NCBI GenBank assembly: GCA_036265815.1
Contig: DATAOI010000090.1
Span: 1 to 64,000, forward strand
From: Gemmatimonadales bacterium
GTDB lineage: Bacteria; Gemmatimonadota; Gemmatimonadetes; Gemmatimonadales; GWC2-71-9
DNA: 64,000 nt
Reading direction: 5' to 3'
In this document: positions 44,914-54,433 of the stretch, one piece after another
Layout: each line of letters opens with the position of its first letter
Numbering within the stretch: the first letter of the stretch is position 1
Program-made: the position numbers and the translations under genes
Notes under the pieces: generated by a model
The model's input: only the letters and a program-made list of their open reading frames with translations
The model's database searches: none
Told to the model about the DNA's origin: nothing

Positions 44914-46098
44914 ATGATCTTTGAGCTGGAAGAGAGCGGGGTCCAGACCGCCCGGATGAAGGTGATCGGGGTGGGTGGCGGCGGCGGCAACGCCGTCAAT
45001 CGCATGATCGAGGACCAGCTGGGCGGAGTCGAGTTCATCTCGGTGAACACCGACGCGCAGGCGCTGGCGATGTCGAAATCGGACATCAAGATCCAGATCG
45101 GCCGAAAGCTCACCCGCGGGCTGGGGGCGGGCGCGCGGCCCGAGATCGGCCGCCAGGCGATCGAGGAGACGCGCGACGAGGTCTGTCAGTCGGTCCAGGG
45201 CGCGGACATGGTCTTCGTGACCTGCGGCATGGGCGGCGGGACCGGTACCGGGGCGGCACCGGTGGTGGCCCAGATGGCCCGAGAATCCGGGGCGCTCACC
45301 GTGGGCATCGTCACCAAGCCGTTCCTCTTCGAGGGGCGGCGGCGGATGAAGCAGGCCGAGCTGGGCATCGCGGAGCTCAGGAAGCACGTGGACACCATGA
45401 TCGTGGTGCCCAACGAACGACTCCTCGCTGTCGTGGGCAAAGGGATCCCCTTCCAGGACGCGCTCAAGAAGGCCGACGAGGTCCTGCTTCACGCCACTCA
45501 GGGCATCGCCAGCCTCATCACCAGCACCGGCATCATCAATGTGGACTTCGCCGACGTCCGCACCGTCATGCAGAACGGCGGCGCCGCGCTGATGGGCACC
45601 GGCATCGGGCGGGGCGAGAGCCGGGCGCTGGAGGCGGCCCAGCAGGCGATCTCCAGCCCGCTGCTCGACAACGTCTCCATCGCCGGGGCCACCGGCGTGC
45701 TGATCAACATCATCGGCGGGGATGACCTCACGCTGGGCGAAACCACCCAGATCAACGACATCATTCACGACGCGGTGGGCGACGAGGCCGAGATCATCTT
45801 CGGCGCCGGGAACGACGCGGCGATGCACGGCGAGGTGCGGGTGACCGTCATCGCCACTGGCTTCGACCGCGCGGTGGCCAGCGACCCGCCGCTCAGCCGC
45901 GCCTCCGGCGCCGCGGGCGTCCTCAACTTCCCGGCCCAGCGCCCGCCGCGTCCCTCGGCGCCTGCCATGCCCGCGCCGCAGACCGCGGCCAATCCGACGC
46001 CCCGCGCGGCTCCGCGGATGCCGCACAGCCCGCCGTCCGGCACGACCGACGTGCCCGAGATGGAGATCCCCACCTTCATCCGACGGCAGATGGACTGA
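44914..46098 (+). CDS. ftsZ: tubulin-like division protein FtsZ
   Basis: 394 residues. GTP signature GGGTGTG at 107-113, T7-loop region NVDFADV, an Ala/Pro-rich linker at about 320-375, and a canonical C-terminal peptide ([11 protein letters not shown]) for binding FtsA and other partners. A GAGGAAAC site precedes the ATG. Stop overlaps the next ATG (TGATG). Confidence 0.98.
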   Translation: MIFELEESGVQTARMKVIGVGGGGGNAVNRMIEDQLGGVEFISVNTDAQALAMSKSDIKIQIGRKLTRGLGAGARPEIGRQAIEETRDEVCQSVQGADMVFVTCGMGGGTGTGAAPVVAQMARESGALTVGIVTKPFLFEGRRRMKQAELGIAELRKHVDTMIVVPNERLLAVVGKGIPFQDALKKADEVLLHATQGIASLITSTGIINVDFADVRTVMQNGGAALMGTGIGRGESRALEAAQQAISSPLLDNVSIAGATGVLINIIGGDDLTLGETTQINDIIHDAVGDEAEIIFGAGNDAAMHGEVRVTVIATGFDRAVASDPPLSRASGAAGVLNFPAQRPPRPSAPAMPAPQTAANPTPRAAPRMPHSPPSGTTDVPEMEIPTFIRRQMD

Positions 46099-47369
46099 TG
46101 TCGTTCGGGCGTTTCTCCGGCGGCCCCCGGCGTATCCTGGGGGCCGTCCTGTCGGTCGGCATCATCGCGGCCGCGCTCGCCGGCGCGGCGCGATTCTCCC
46201 GAGCGCGCCAGACGCCGGTCAGCCGGCCGGCCGTGGCACCGGCGGCCGTGGATCTCTCGGCCGAAACGGTCGATACCCTCCATCGAGGCGAGACGATCTC
46301 CGACGTGTTCGCGCGCCACGGTGTGGTGGATCTCGATCTCTCCCGCATCGACCCCGCGCTCGCGCTGGACCCGCGGCGGCTCCGCCCCGGCCTGGTGCTG
46401 AGCTTCCGCCAGGGGCCGGCCGATTCGTTCCCCAACCGCATTACGGTCCGGAGCGCGCCGGAGCACCGGGTCAGCTTCCAGCGGGTGGCCGATCACTGGG
46501 ACTCCGCCGTCGAGCCGATCCAGTGGCGGCCGGAACAGGTGCGCATCGAAGGCGCCATCGACAACTCGCTGTACGAGGCACTGGACGCGCAGGTCGGCGA
46601 CGACCAGCTCGACGCGGCCGACCGGCAGCGGCTGGCCTGGGACCTGGCCGACGTCTACGCCTGGCAGGTCGACTTCACCCGTGACATTCAGGCGGGCGAC
46701 CGGTTCCAGGTGCTGTTCGAGCGGCTCATCTCCGAGGATGGCGAGGTGCGCTTCGGCCGGGTGCTCGCGAGCGACCTCACCATGTCGGGGAAGAGCCTCA
46801 CCGCCTTCCGCTACGAGGGTGAGGGCCGTCCCGCGTTCTACGACGCGAATGGCAACTCCCTCCGCCGCGCCTTCCTCCGTGCACCGGTGCAGTTCCGCCG
46901 CATCTCATCCGGGTTCGCCCGGTCGCGATTTCACCCGATTCTCGGCTTGACCCGGCGCCACGAGGGCACCGACTACGCCGCCGCACCGGGTACGCCGGTC
47001 ATGGCCGCCGGCGATGGGGTGGTGCTGCGTGCCGGGTGGGCCGGTGGCTACGGCAACCTGATCGAGATTCGCCATCGCAGTGGCATCACCACGCGCTACG
47101 GTCATCTCCGCGGCTTTGCCCGGGGAGTTCGGGGCGGCGCTTGGGTGCAGCAGGGGCAGATCATCGGGTACGTCGGATCCACCGGCCTGGCCAGCGGCCC
47201 GCACCTGCACTACGAGTTTCGGGTGAACGGAGTGGCCAAGGACTCCCGCCGGGTCGAGCTCGGCAACGGCGCGCCGATCAGCCCTGGCCAGCGGCCGGCG
47301 TTCGAGCTGGAGCGGGACCGCCTGCTGCTGCTGCTGCATCCCCGATCGACCGTCGCGATCGGCTCCTAA
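46098..47369 (+). CDS. M23 family peptidoglycan endopeptidase or activator
   Basis: 423 residues. N-terminal membrane helix (ILGAVLSVGIIAAALAGAA), a LysM/OapA-like region at about 50-120 (LHRGETISDVFARHGV), a middle domain, then the LytM fold with zinc ligands H288, D292 and the H369-L-H371 pair. All metal ligands are present, so it is probably an active endopeptidase rather than a degenerate EnvC/NlpD-type activator. Co-translation with ftsZ suggests a role in daughter cell separation. Confidence 0.88.
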   Translation: MSFGRFSGGPRRILGAVLSVGIIAAALAGAARFSRARQTPVSRPAVAPAAVDLSAETVDTLHRGETISDVFARHGVVDLDLSRIDPALALDPRRLRPGLVLSFRQGPADSFPNRITVRSAPEHRVSFQRVADHWDSAVEPIQWRPEQVRIEGAIDNSLYEALDAQVGDDQLDAADRQRLAWDLADVYAWQVDFTRDIQAGDRFQVLFERLISEDGEVRFGRVLASDLTMSGKSLTAFRYEGEGRPAFYDANGNSLRRAFLRAPVQFRRISSGFARSRFHPILGLTRRHEGTDYAAAPGTPVMAAGDGVVLRAGWAGGYGNLIEIRHRSGITTRYGHLRGFARGVRGGAWVQQGQIIGYVGSTGLASGPHLHYEFRVNGVAKDSRRVELGNGAPISPGQRPAFELERDRLLLLLHPRSTVAIGS

Positions 47370-47379
47370 CCGCGGGCAC

Positions 47380-48141
47380 GTGGCGCCGGGCCCGCCGCCT
47401 CCCTTGGACCTCTTCCCAGCCATCGACATTCGGAGCGGTCGGGTCGTCCGCCTGAGCCAGGGCGAGACGGCGCGGGAAACCGTCTATGGGCACGACCCGG
47501 TCGCGGTCGCGGCGCGGTTCGCCGAGCAGGGCACGCCCTGGATCCACCTGGTGGACCTCGATCGGGCGTTCGGGGATGGGGAGAACGACGCGGTGGTCCG
47601 CCGGGTGGTGGACGCGGTCAGCGCCAGCGTGCGGGTCCAGCTGGGCGGCGGCTTTCGCTCGCTCGACCGGATCCGGCAGGCGCGCGACCTGGCGGTCGCG
47701 CGCGTCGTGGTCGGCACCAGCGCGGCGATCGATCCGGAGTTCGTGCCGGCGGCGTCCGAGATCCTCGGTCCGGCGCGGATGGCGGTGGGGATCGATGCGC
47801 GGGACGGCTGGGTGGCGCTGCGCGGCTGGACCGAGACCTCCACGCTTCGCCCAGAGGAGCTCGCCCGAAGGGTGGTTGGGCAGGGAGTCACCACGTTGAT
47901 CTATACCGACGTGGCGCGCGACGGTCTGCTGGGCGGGCCCGACATCCCGGGAGCGGTGAGTCTGCAGCAGACGGGTGGCGGCCACGTGATCGCGAGCGGC
48001 GGCGTGGCCAGCCTCGATGATATCCGAGCCGTGAGACGGGCCGGCCTGGCGGGTGTCGTGGTGGGTCGGGCGCTCTATGAAGGGACGCTCGGCCTGGCCG
48101 ATGCGCTCGAGGCCGCGGGATGCGCGTCGCGCTCGTCATAG
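47380..48141 (+). CDS. hisA: ProFAR isomerase (histidine biosynthesis)
   Basis: 253 residues, TIM barrel. Catalytic aspartates D16 in FPAIDIRSG and D177 in IYTDVARDG. No other his genes lie nearby. The Pro-rich first eight residues suggest that TTG 47404 may be the true start. Its end overlaps the next gene by 22 nt. TrpF or dual HisA/TrpF activity (PriA) cannot be excluded from sequence alone. Confidence 0.9.
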   Translation: MAPGPPPPLDLFPAIDIRSGRVVRLSQGETARETVYGHDPVAVAARFAEQGTPWIHLVDLDRAFGDGENDAVVRRVVDAVSASVRVQLGGGFRSLDRIRQARDLAVARVVVGTSAAIDPEFVPAASEILGPARMAVGIDARDGWVALRGWTETSTLRPEELARRVVGQGVTTLIYTDVARDGLLGGPDIPGAVSLQQTGGGHVIASGGVASLDDIRAVRRAGLAGVVVGRALYEGTLGLADALEAAGCASRSS

Positions 48142-49916
48142 CACTGGCGCTGGCGCTGGCCGCGTTCACCTACCTGCGGCTGGAGCGGACCGGCGCGCGC
48201 GGCTGGGTGCCGCTCGCCTGCCGCGCGCTCGCCTGGTCGGCACTCGGGCTGCTGCTGCTCAACGTGAGCTGCCCCGTGGCGGCCGCTCCACGCCGGCCGC
48301 TGGTGCTACTCGACGCCTCGCTGAGCATGGGTGGTCCCGGGGGCAGGTGGGCGGAGGCCCGCGACTCGGCCTATCGCCGGGGCGACGTGCGCCGCTTCGG
48401 CGACGAGCGGCCGGGCGACGACTCGGCGGCATCGCGTGGGCGCTCGCTCCTGGCACCGGCCCTCATCGCGGCGTCCGCCTCCGACCGGCCCGTGATCGTG
48501 GTGACCGACGGCGAGATCGAGGATGCCGGCGATCTGCCGCCGGATCTGCTCGCCAGGGCTGGAGTCCGGCTCTTTCCCCGCGCGGCCCGACCCGACGTCG
48601 CGATCACCCGAGTGACTGGGCCGGCGCGGGTGACCGCCGGGGACTCGATCCCGCTGGACGTCGAAGTGTCCGCCGTCGGAGGCGGGGCGCCCGACAGCGT
48701 GGTGGTGCAGGCGATGGCGGGAAAGACCCGGCTCGCCAGCCGCATCGTGCGGCTCCATGCCGGGGGCGGCCGGATCCATCTCACCCTCGGCTCGGCGGCG
48801 ATCGGCACCGGCGAGCAGGTGCTGCGGATCTCGCTGGCCCATTGGAGCGACGCCGAGCCGCGCACCGATACCCGGCTCCATCTCGTCACCATCGCCCCGA
48901 CGCCGGGCGTGGTGCTGCTGGCCGGCTCGGCAGACTGGGATGCGCGCTTTCTGTACCGCACCTTGCGCGAAGTCGCCCAGCTTCCGGTGCGCGGGTTCGT
49001 GCGGCTCGACCCCGACCGCTGGCGCTCGATGGCGGATCTGTCGGTGGTGCCGGCGGCGCAGGTTCGCCAGGCGGCCCGCCGCGCGGACCTGCTCATCCAG
49101 AAGGGCGGCGTTGGCCGGCTGGCGGAAGGGACGGCGGCGCGTGGCATCTGGAGCTGGCCCGCCGGCCAGGAACGTCAGACCCAGATCGCCGGCGACTGGT
49201 ACCTGGTCCCTGCCGAAGGATCACCCGTTTCCGGCGCCTTTCTCGGCCAGCCCGTGGATTCCTTCCCACCCGCGATTCAGCTCAGCACGCTCGAGACCGC
49301 GCCCGGCGACTGGATCGCCCTCAACGCCCAGCTCGGCCGCCGGGGTGCGCAGCGGCCGGCGGTATTCGGACGGCAGGAGGGGCGGGTCCGCCGGGTGTTC
49401 GTCGCGGTCGACGGCCTCTGGCGGTGGGCGTTCCGCGGCGGCTCGAGCGAGCAGAGCTATCGGGCATGGGTGGCATCCACCGCGAGCTGGCTGTTGGGCG
49501 GGGCCGACTCGGCCCGCGGGGCCGCGAGGCCGGTGCGAGCGGTGGTCAGCAACGGGAGGCCCGTCATTTTCGAGTGGGTCGCCACCGGCACCCCGGAGCC
49601 GCTCGGCATTGGCTGGAGCGGTAACGGGGCGGCGCGGACCGATACGCTCCGGTTCGACGGCGCCGGCACAGCCACGGTCTGGCTTGCCCCGGGCGAGTAT
49701 CAGTACCGGCTGGCCACGGGGGGCAACGGCACCGTGGCGGTGGAGGAGTATTCCGACGAGCTGCTGCCACGGCCGGCGACGCTTGCGGCGCACCAGGCGC
49801 GTGCCGGACGCGCCACCGGTCGGAGTGCTGCCCGGGACTGGATCTGGCTTTTCGGCCTCTGCGTCCTCGGGCTGGCCGGCGAGTGGCTCGGGCGGAGAAG
49901 ACTGGGGCTGCGCTAG
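48120..49916 (+). CDS. membrane protein with VWA-like domain
   Basis: 598 residues. Two membrane helices at the N terminus (about 1-18 and 33-55), a VWA-like region with a MIDAS-type DASLS near residue 65 and IIVVTDGEIEDAG, extracytoplasmic beta-rich regions to about 560, and a final helix (WIWLFGLCVLGLAGEWLG) near the C terminus. No specific family name. The layout resembles membrane proteins that sit beside MoxR/BatA-type genes, but none is adjacent. Confidence 0.7.
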   Translation: MRVALVIALALALAAFTYLRLERTGARGWVPLACRALAWSALGLLLLNVSCPVAAAPRRPLVLLDASLSMGGPGGRWAEARDSAYRRGDVRRFGDERPGDDSAASRGRSLLAPALIAASASDRPVIVVTDGEIEDAGDLPPDLLARAGVRLFPRAARPDVAITRVTGPARVTAGDSIPLDVEVSAVGGGAPDSVVVQAMAGKTRLASRIVRLHAGGGRIHLTLGSAAIGTGEQVLRISLAHWSDAEPRTDTRLHLVTIAPTPGVVLLAGSADWDARFLYRTLREVAQLPVRGFVRLDPDRWRSMADLSVVPAAQVRQAARRADLLIQKGGVGRLAEGTAARGIWSWPAGQERQTQIAGDWYLVPAEGSPVSGAFLGQPVDSFPPAIQLSTLETAPGDWIALNAQLGRRGAQRPAVFGRQEGRVRRVFVAVDGLWRWAFRGGSSEQSYRAWVASTASWLLGGADSARGAARPVRAVVSNGRPVIFEWVATGTPEPLGIGWSGNGAARTDTLRFDGAGTATVWLAPGEYQYRLATGGNGTVAVEEYSDELLPRPATLAAHQARAGRATGRSAARDWIWLFGLCVLGLAGEWLGRRRLGLR

Positions 49917-49935
49917 GAGGGGTGTAAGTTTGGGC

Positions 49936-50874
49936 ATGGCAAACGGTAGACTGATCGACAGGAAAGACAGCCTCTGGTCGCGCATCAAACGCGTCGCGCT
50001 CACCGATGTCGGGGCCCTCATGCGGGGTCTCAACGCCGACGACATCGAGAACCTGGAGCGGGTGCTGATCGAGGCCGATTTCGGGGTCACCGCCACGGTG
50101 GAGCTCACTCAGGCGCTGGAGGACGAGGTGCGCCGGGGCAAGCTCAAGACCGAGGCCGACCTCCGGCGCTCGCTGGAAGGGCGGCTCGCGGGCATGCTGC
50201 AGGCCGAGGGGCAGCCGGGCGTCATCGCCCGCGCGGAAAGCGGGCTTACGGTCATTCTGGTCGTGGGTGTGAACGGCACCGGCAAAACCACCAGCGTGGC
50301 CAAGCTCGCCCGGCGGCTGCAGCGCGAAGGGCGCAAGGTGCTCCTTGCCGCGGCCGACACCTACCGCGCCGGCGCCATCAGCCAGCTCCAGGTCTGGGCC
50401 GAGCGGCTGGGTGCCGCCTCCGTGGCGGGCGCGCCAGGTGGGGATCCCGCGGCCGTGGCGTTCGACGCCATCGATGCAGCGGCGTCCCGCGGCCTCGACA
50501 CCGTGATCATCGATACCGCGGGCCGGCTGCACACCCAGGAAGGCCTCATGGACGAGCTGCGGAAGGTGGTCCGCGTGGTATCGCGCAGGCTGCCGGGCGC
50601 GCCTCACGAAACGCTGCTGGTGCTGGACGGCACCGTGGGCCAGAACGCCGTGCAGCAGGGGCGGCTCTTCGCGGAGGCGGTCAAGCCCACTGGGGTCATC
50701 GTCACCAAGCTCGATGGAAGCGCCCGGGGTGGGGCGGTGGCCGCGTTGCGACGTGAGCTCGGCCTGCCCATCCGCTTTCTCGGCGTGGGCGAGGAGCTGG
50801 ACGATCTCCAGCCGTTCGAGCCGCAGCGATTCGCCCAACACCTGTTGTCCGAGGCTCCCGCCGGAGCCCGCTGA
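49936..50874 (+). CDS. ftsY: signal recognition particle receptor FtsY
   Basis: 312 residues, NG domain only, with no long acidic A domain. GTPase loop GVNGTGKTT with K117, DTAGR, TKLDGSARGG. AGGAGGGG overlaps the upstream stop; spacing is 13 nt to ATG 49936 and about 8 nt to the in-frame TTG 49930, so the latter may be used. It receives ribosome-SRP complexes at the inner membrane. Confidence 0.95.
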   Translation: MANGRLIDRKDSLWSRIKRVALTDVGALMRGLNADDIENLERVLIEADFGVTATVELTQALEDEVRRGKLKTEADLRRSLEGRLAGMLQAEGQPGVIARAESGLTVILVVGVNGTGKTTSVAKLARRLQREGRKVLLAAADTYRAGAISQLQVWAERLGAASVAGAPGGDPAAVAFDAIDAAASRGLDTVIIDTAGRLHTQEGLMDELRKVVRVVSRRLPGAPHETLLVLDGTVGQNAVQQGRLFAEAVKPTGVIVTKLDGSARGGAVAALRRELGLPIRFLGVGEELDDLQPFEPQRFAQHLLSEAPAGAR

Positions 50875-50888
50875 CCGGGCCTGCCCCG

Positions 50889-52988
50889 ATGCCGCCCAGA
50901 GCCACCCGGGAAGGTCAGTCGCTCAGGCTGGATACGCCGGTCAAGTTCCTCAAGGGCATCGGCGAGCGCCGCGCCGAGCAGCTCGAGCGGCTGGACATCC
51001 GCACCGCACGCGATCTCCTGTGGCACCTTCCCCATCGCTACATCGACGCATCCACCGTCACTCCCCTGGTCCGTGCCGAGGTGGGGCAGGAGGTAGCCTG
51101 CGTCGGCCGGGTGATGGCCAAGGGCGTGGTGCCGACCCGGCGCGGGCTTCGGATCTTTCATGCGGTGCTGCGGGACGATAGCGGCGTGCTGGAGTGCGTC
51201 TGGCCAGGACAGGCGTTTCTCGACCGGACGATCGCGGTGGGACAGACGCTGCTGGTATCCGGGCCGGTGCGCTTCTATCACGGCCGGCAGATGGCGCCCC
51301 GCGAGTTCGTCATTCTGTCGGATGCCGACTCGGAGGAAGAATCAGAGCCGCTGGCCGCCGGCAAGGTGCTGCCGGTCTACCCGGCCACCGAGGGCTTGAG
51401 CCACAAGGTGCTCCGTGGGCTGATCGAGCGGCACCTGGATGGGTTGATCGCCCTATCCGAGGATGTCCTGCCAGAGCAGCTCCGCCGGTCGCTCGAGCTG
51501 CCCACGCTGGCGGACGCGCTCCGCGCCGTCCATCGTCCGGCCACGGCCGCCGAAGCAGAGCTGGGCCGCCGTCGGCTCGCCTTCGACGAGCTCCTCGACC
51601 TGCAGCTGATGCTGATCCGCGCGCGCACCGTGGCCAAACGTCATCGGACCGGCGTCGCGTTCACCGTGAAGCGAGACCTCACCACTCGGCTCAAGACCAG
51701 CCTCCCCTGGGAGCTCACCGCGGATCAGCAGCAGGCGCTCCGGGAGATCACTGCCGACATGACCTCGCCAGACCGGATGCACCGGCTCCTGATGGGCGAC
51801 GTGGGCACCGGGAAGACGGTGGTGGCGCTCTTCGCCATGCTGCTGGCGTTGGAGAACGATTATCAGGCCGCGCTGATGGCACCGACCGAGCTGCTGGCCG
51901 AGCAACACGCGGATACGCTGGAACGGCTGCTTGCGCCGGTATCGATTCGCCCGGAGCTCCTGCTGGGGCGGCAGACGGCGGCGGAGAAGACCGCGGTGCG
52001 CGCGCGCCTGGCATCGGGGCAGGCACGGCTCGCCATCGGCACCCACGCGCTCATGCAGGAGAGCGTCTCGTTCCGCGGGCTGGGCCTGGTGGTGATCGAC
52101 GAACAGCACCGGTTCGGGGTGGAGCAGCGGGCGGCGCTGATCGGCAAGGGAGCGGCACCCGACGTACTGCTGCTCACCGCCACGCCGATCCCCCGTTCGC
52201 TCGCGCTCACGCTCTACGGCGATCTGGACGTGTCCACCATTCGGCATCGGCCGCCCGGCCGCGGCCACGTCCGCAGCGCACTGCGCACCGGCGGGCAGCG
52301 CGAGCGGGTGCTGGAGTTCGTGCGTGGAGAGTGCAGCAAGGGGCGGCAGGCCTACGTGGTGCTGCCGGTCATCGAGGAGTCCGAGCGGGCCGACGTGCGT
52401 GCCGCCAGCACCATGGCCCAGACCCTCGCGGCCCGCTGGCCCGAGCTCCGGGTCGGACTGGTGCATGGGCGGCTCAAGGCCGAAGAGCGGGACGGGGTGA
52501 TGCGCGGGTTTCGCGCGGGCGAGTTGGACGTGCTGGTGGCCACGACGGTGATCGAGGTGGGGATCGACGTCCCCAACGCCACGATCATGCTGGTCGAGCA
52601 TCCCGAGCGCTTCGGGCTGGCACAGCTGCATCAGCTGCGCGGCCGGATCGGGCGCGGCCAGGATGAAAGCTTCTGTATCCTGCTCTCCGAGGGCCCGGCG
52701 CCGGAGCGGCTGCACGCGTTCGCGGCCACCCAGGACGGCTTCCGGATCGCCGAGCTGGACTTGGAGGAGCGGGGGATGGGCGACCTGATCGGCGCGCGTC
52801 AGTCGGGTGGGTTCGAGCTCCGCCACGCCCGGCTGCCGGCGGACGACGACCTGCTGACCCGGGCCCGCGCGCTCGCCGTCCGACTCATCGACGCCGACCC
52901 GGCGCTGCAGCGGGTGGAGAACCAGCGGCTCCGGGAGCGCGCGGTGGGGCGGTATCCGCGGGCGGTGGAGCTGTTCCGGGTGGGGTAG
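50889..52988 (+). CDS. recG: ATP-dependent DNA helicase RecG
   Basis: 699 residues. Wedge/OB domain at about 50-190, helicase lobe 1 with Walker A MGDVGTGKT (K309) and VIDEQHRFGVEQR, lobe 2 with ATTVIEVGIDVPNA and QLRGRIGRG. It reverses stalled replication forks. Starts 14 nt after ftsY. After its stop the coding strand switches. Confidence 0.96.
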   Translation: MPPRATREGQSLRLDTPVKFLKGIGERRAEQLERLDIRTARDLLWHLPHRYIDASTVTPLVRAEVGQEVACVGRVMAKGVVPTRRGLRIFHAVLRDDSGVLECVWPGQAFLDRTIAVGQTLLVSGPVRFYHGRQMAPREFVILSDADSEEESEPLAAGKVLPVYPATEGLSHKVLRGLIERHLDGLIALSEDVLPEQLRRSLELPTLADALRAVHRPATAAEAELGRRRLAFDELLDLQLMLIRARTVAKRHRTGVAFTVKRDLTTRLKTSLPWELTADQQQALREITADMTSPDRMHRLLMGDVGTGKTVVALFAMLLALENDYQAALMAPTELLAEQHADTLERLLAPVSIRPELLLGRQTAAEKTAVRARLASGQARLAIGTHALMQESVSFRGLGLVVIDEQHRFGVEQRAALIGKGAAPDVLLLTATPIPRSLALTLYGDLDVSTIRHRPPGRGHVRSALRTGGQRERVLEFVRGECSKGRQAYVVLPVIEESERADVRAASTMAQTLAARWPELRVGLVHGRLKAEERDGVMRGFRAGELDVLVATTVIEVGIDVPNATIMLVEHPERFGLAQLHQLRGRIGRGQDESFCILLSEGPAPERLHAFAATQDGFRIAELDLEERGMGDLIGARQSGGFELRHARLPADDDLLTRARALAVRLIDADPALQRVENQRLRERAVGRYPRAVELFRVG

Positions 52989-53038
52989 GGGTGCGGGTCG
53001 GTCATCATCAGCGGCGGGGCCGTGCGCGGACATCCTCT

Positions 53039-53340
53039 TTAGCCCAGGTTCTCCTGAATGAACCGGGGGCTGAGATGCACATCGAGCTGCACCAGCGGCC
53101 CGTCGCTATGCAGCGGAAACCGTGGACCTCTCCGGCCTTGATGACACAATGTCACCGGCACCGCCTCGGATGCACCGCCGATCAGCAGGGCGGAGCCGAC
53201 TTTGGATGCTCCGAGCTTCACATTCGGCCTGCCCTCGGGGCTCATCAATCGCAACAGCACCGTTTGCGGTGGAGCGACTGGTAGCCGAGGGCGCCTACGT
53301 TCACCGCCGTGAGGGCGACGAGCAGTGTCTGAGTGTGCAT
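53039..53340 (-). pseudogene. decayed small secreted-protein gene
   Basis: On the minus strand, ATG 53340 opens a signal-anchor-like peptide (MHTQTLLVALTAVNVGALG) that stops after 31 codons at 53245. The next frame continues with VLLRLMSPEGRPNVKLGAS and SALLIGGASEAV to 53039. The second part resembles the C-terminal repeats of small secreted proteins (LRL...GRP.VK.GAS..G..L) seen in related bacteria, and the middle of such a protein is missing. Best read as a frameshifted, internally deleted remnant; two genuine tiny genes remain possible. The rest of the 52989-53349 gap shows nothing else. Confidence 0.45.
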
Positions 53341-53349
53341 GATCTTCCC

Positions 53350-53979
53350 CTACGATATGGTCGGAGCGTCGATGCCGCAGGGGCCACCGCCTCGTGACCT
53401 CAACCGGTGCTCCAGGTGCTGGCGGACATCGGGCCACTCGGTCGCCAGAATGCTGTACATGACGGTGTCGCGGACCGTGCCGTTCGGACGAGCGTGGTGA
53501 TGCCGGAGCACGCCGTCTTTCTTCGCGCCGAGCGCCTCGATGGCACGCTGGGAGCGAAAGTTGAAATTGTCGGTTCGGAGGCCCACCACCTGGCACCCGA
53601 GCGTGTCGAATGCGTGAGACAGCAACAGCAGCTTACAGGCCGTGTTGATGTGACTCCGGTGCCGGCTGGCGGCGTACCAGGTGTAGCCGATCTCGACCCG
53701 ATCGATCTTGGGCATGATATCGTGATAGCGGGTCGAGCCTACGATCGCATTGCTCGGAAGATCCCGGACCGCCCACGGCAGCATGACACCCTGTTGCTGG
53801 CCCGCGAGCGCGTCCGCGATGTACGCCGCGGTTTGGTCGGGGGATGGGACGGAGGTGAACCACAGCTCCCAGAGGCGGCCGTCCGAGGCGGCCGCGATGA
53901 GGCCCTCAAGGTGAGCGGTATCGAGTGGCTCGAGGCGCACACCGTGACCCTCGAGGGTAACGGCTCCGGGTGTGATCAC
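53350..53979 (-). CDS. GNAT family N-acetyltransferase (RimJ/RimL type)
   Basis: 209 residues. Begins GVRLEPLDTAHLEGL, then IVGSTRYHDI, the EIGYTWY strand, a helix before RTDNFNFRSQRAIEALGA, all typical of the RimJ/RimL acetyltransferases. The usual Q/RxxGxG/A acetyl-CoA loop is weak here (ASRHRSHINTAC), as in the subfamily that modifies small molecules or protein N termini. GTG start one base after the upstream stop, so it is coupled to the preceding minus-strand gene. Confidence 0.85.
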   Translation of the reverse strand: MITPGAVTLEGHGVRLEPLDTAHLEGLIAAASDGRLWELWFTSVPSPDQTAAYIADALAGQQQGVMLPWAVRDLPSNAIVGSTRYHDIMPKIDRVEIGYTWYAASRHRSHINTACKLLLLSHAFDTLGCQVVGLRTDNFNFRSQRAIEALGAKKDGVLRHHHARPNGTVRDTVMYSILATEWPDVRQHLEHRLRSRGGGPCGIDAPTIS

Positions 53980-53980
53980 C

Positions 53981-54433
53981 CTAAAACCCCACGCTAATCC
54001 CCACCCCCGTCGCCTCCCGCAGTTTCCGCACTTCCGGCTTGAACGGCACGATATCCGGACGATGGGTCTTCCGGGTCAGCTCCCAGACGAACATCGCCGC
54101 CGCGCCGAGCAGCGCGGTCTCGCCGCCGAAGAGCAGGCGCCGCGCCTGCCGGTCGTAGCGGAGCGACTCCTGATAGAAGAGCTCCGAGCTGGCATCCGAG
54201 TAGCGGCCCGACACGTTGAGATCGCAGGCCCGCTCGTTGGAGAAGCAGCGCTGCTCCAGTGCGTCGAAGTTGTCCTCCGCCCGATTGTGCGCCTTGGCGG
54301 CGAGCAGGTTCATCCCCAGCGCTCCCGCCGCGAGCGCCCATTTGCCGTACTTCACCAGAGGCCCGACACCCTGCGCCTGCGCCGGACTGGCCAGGAGGAT
54401 GAGGGCGAGGAGCGAGCCGAGTCGTCGGTTCAT
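53981..54433 (-). CDS. small secreted or membrane protein, unknown
   Basis: 150 residues. Signal peptide at 1-20 (RRLGSLLALILLASPAQAQ). Contains two cysteines likely to pair (CFSNERACDL), a hydrophobic helix (LLFGGETALLGAAAMFVWELT), and a C-terminal GVGISVGF strand like the end of outer-membrane proteins. ATGA overlap with the propeller gene. No family recognised. Confidence 0.65.
   Translation of the reverse strand: MNRRLGSLLALILLASPAQAQGVGPLVKYGKWALAAGALGMNLLAAKAHNRAEDNFDALEQRCFSNERACDLNVSGRYSDASSELFYQESLRYDRQARRLLFGGETALLGAAAMFVWELTRKTHRPDIVPFKPEVRKLREATGVGISVGF

Noticed and set aside
48757-49935. A much longer FtsY with an N-terminal extension
   Set aside because: The extension is a shifted reading of the VWA-like membrane gene; the Shine-Dalgarno-like AGGAGGGG lies right before the short start.
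53407-53997. A + strand open frame opposite the GNAT gene
   Set aside because: The minus-strand frame shows a full acetyltransferase pattern; the + frame has no domain and is a shadow.
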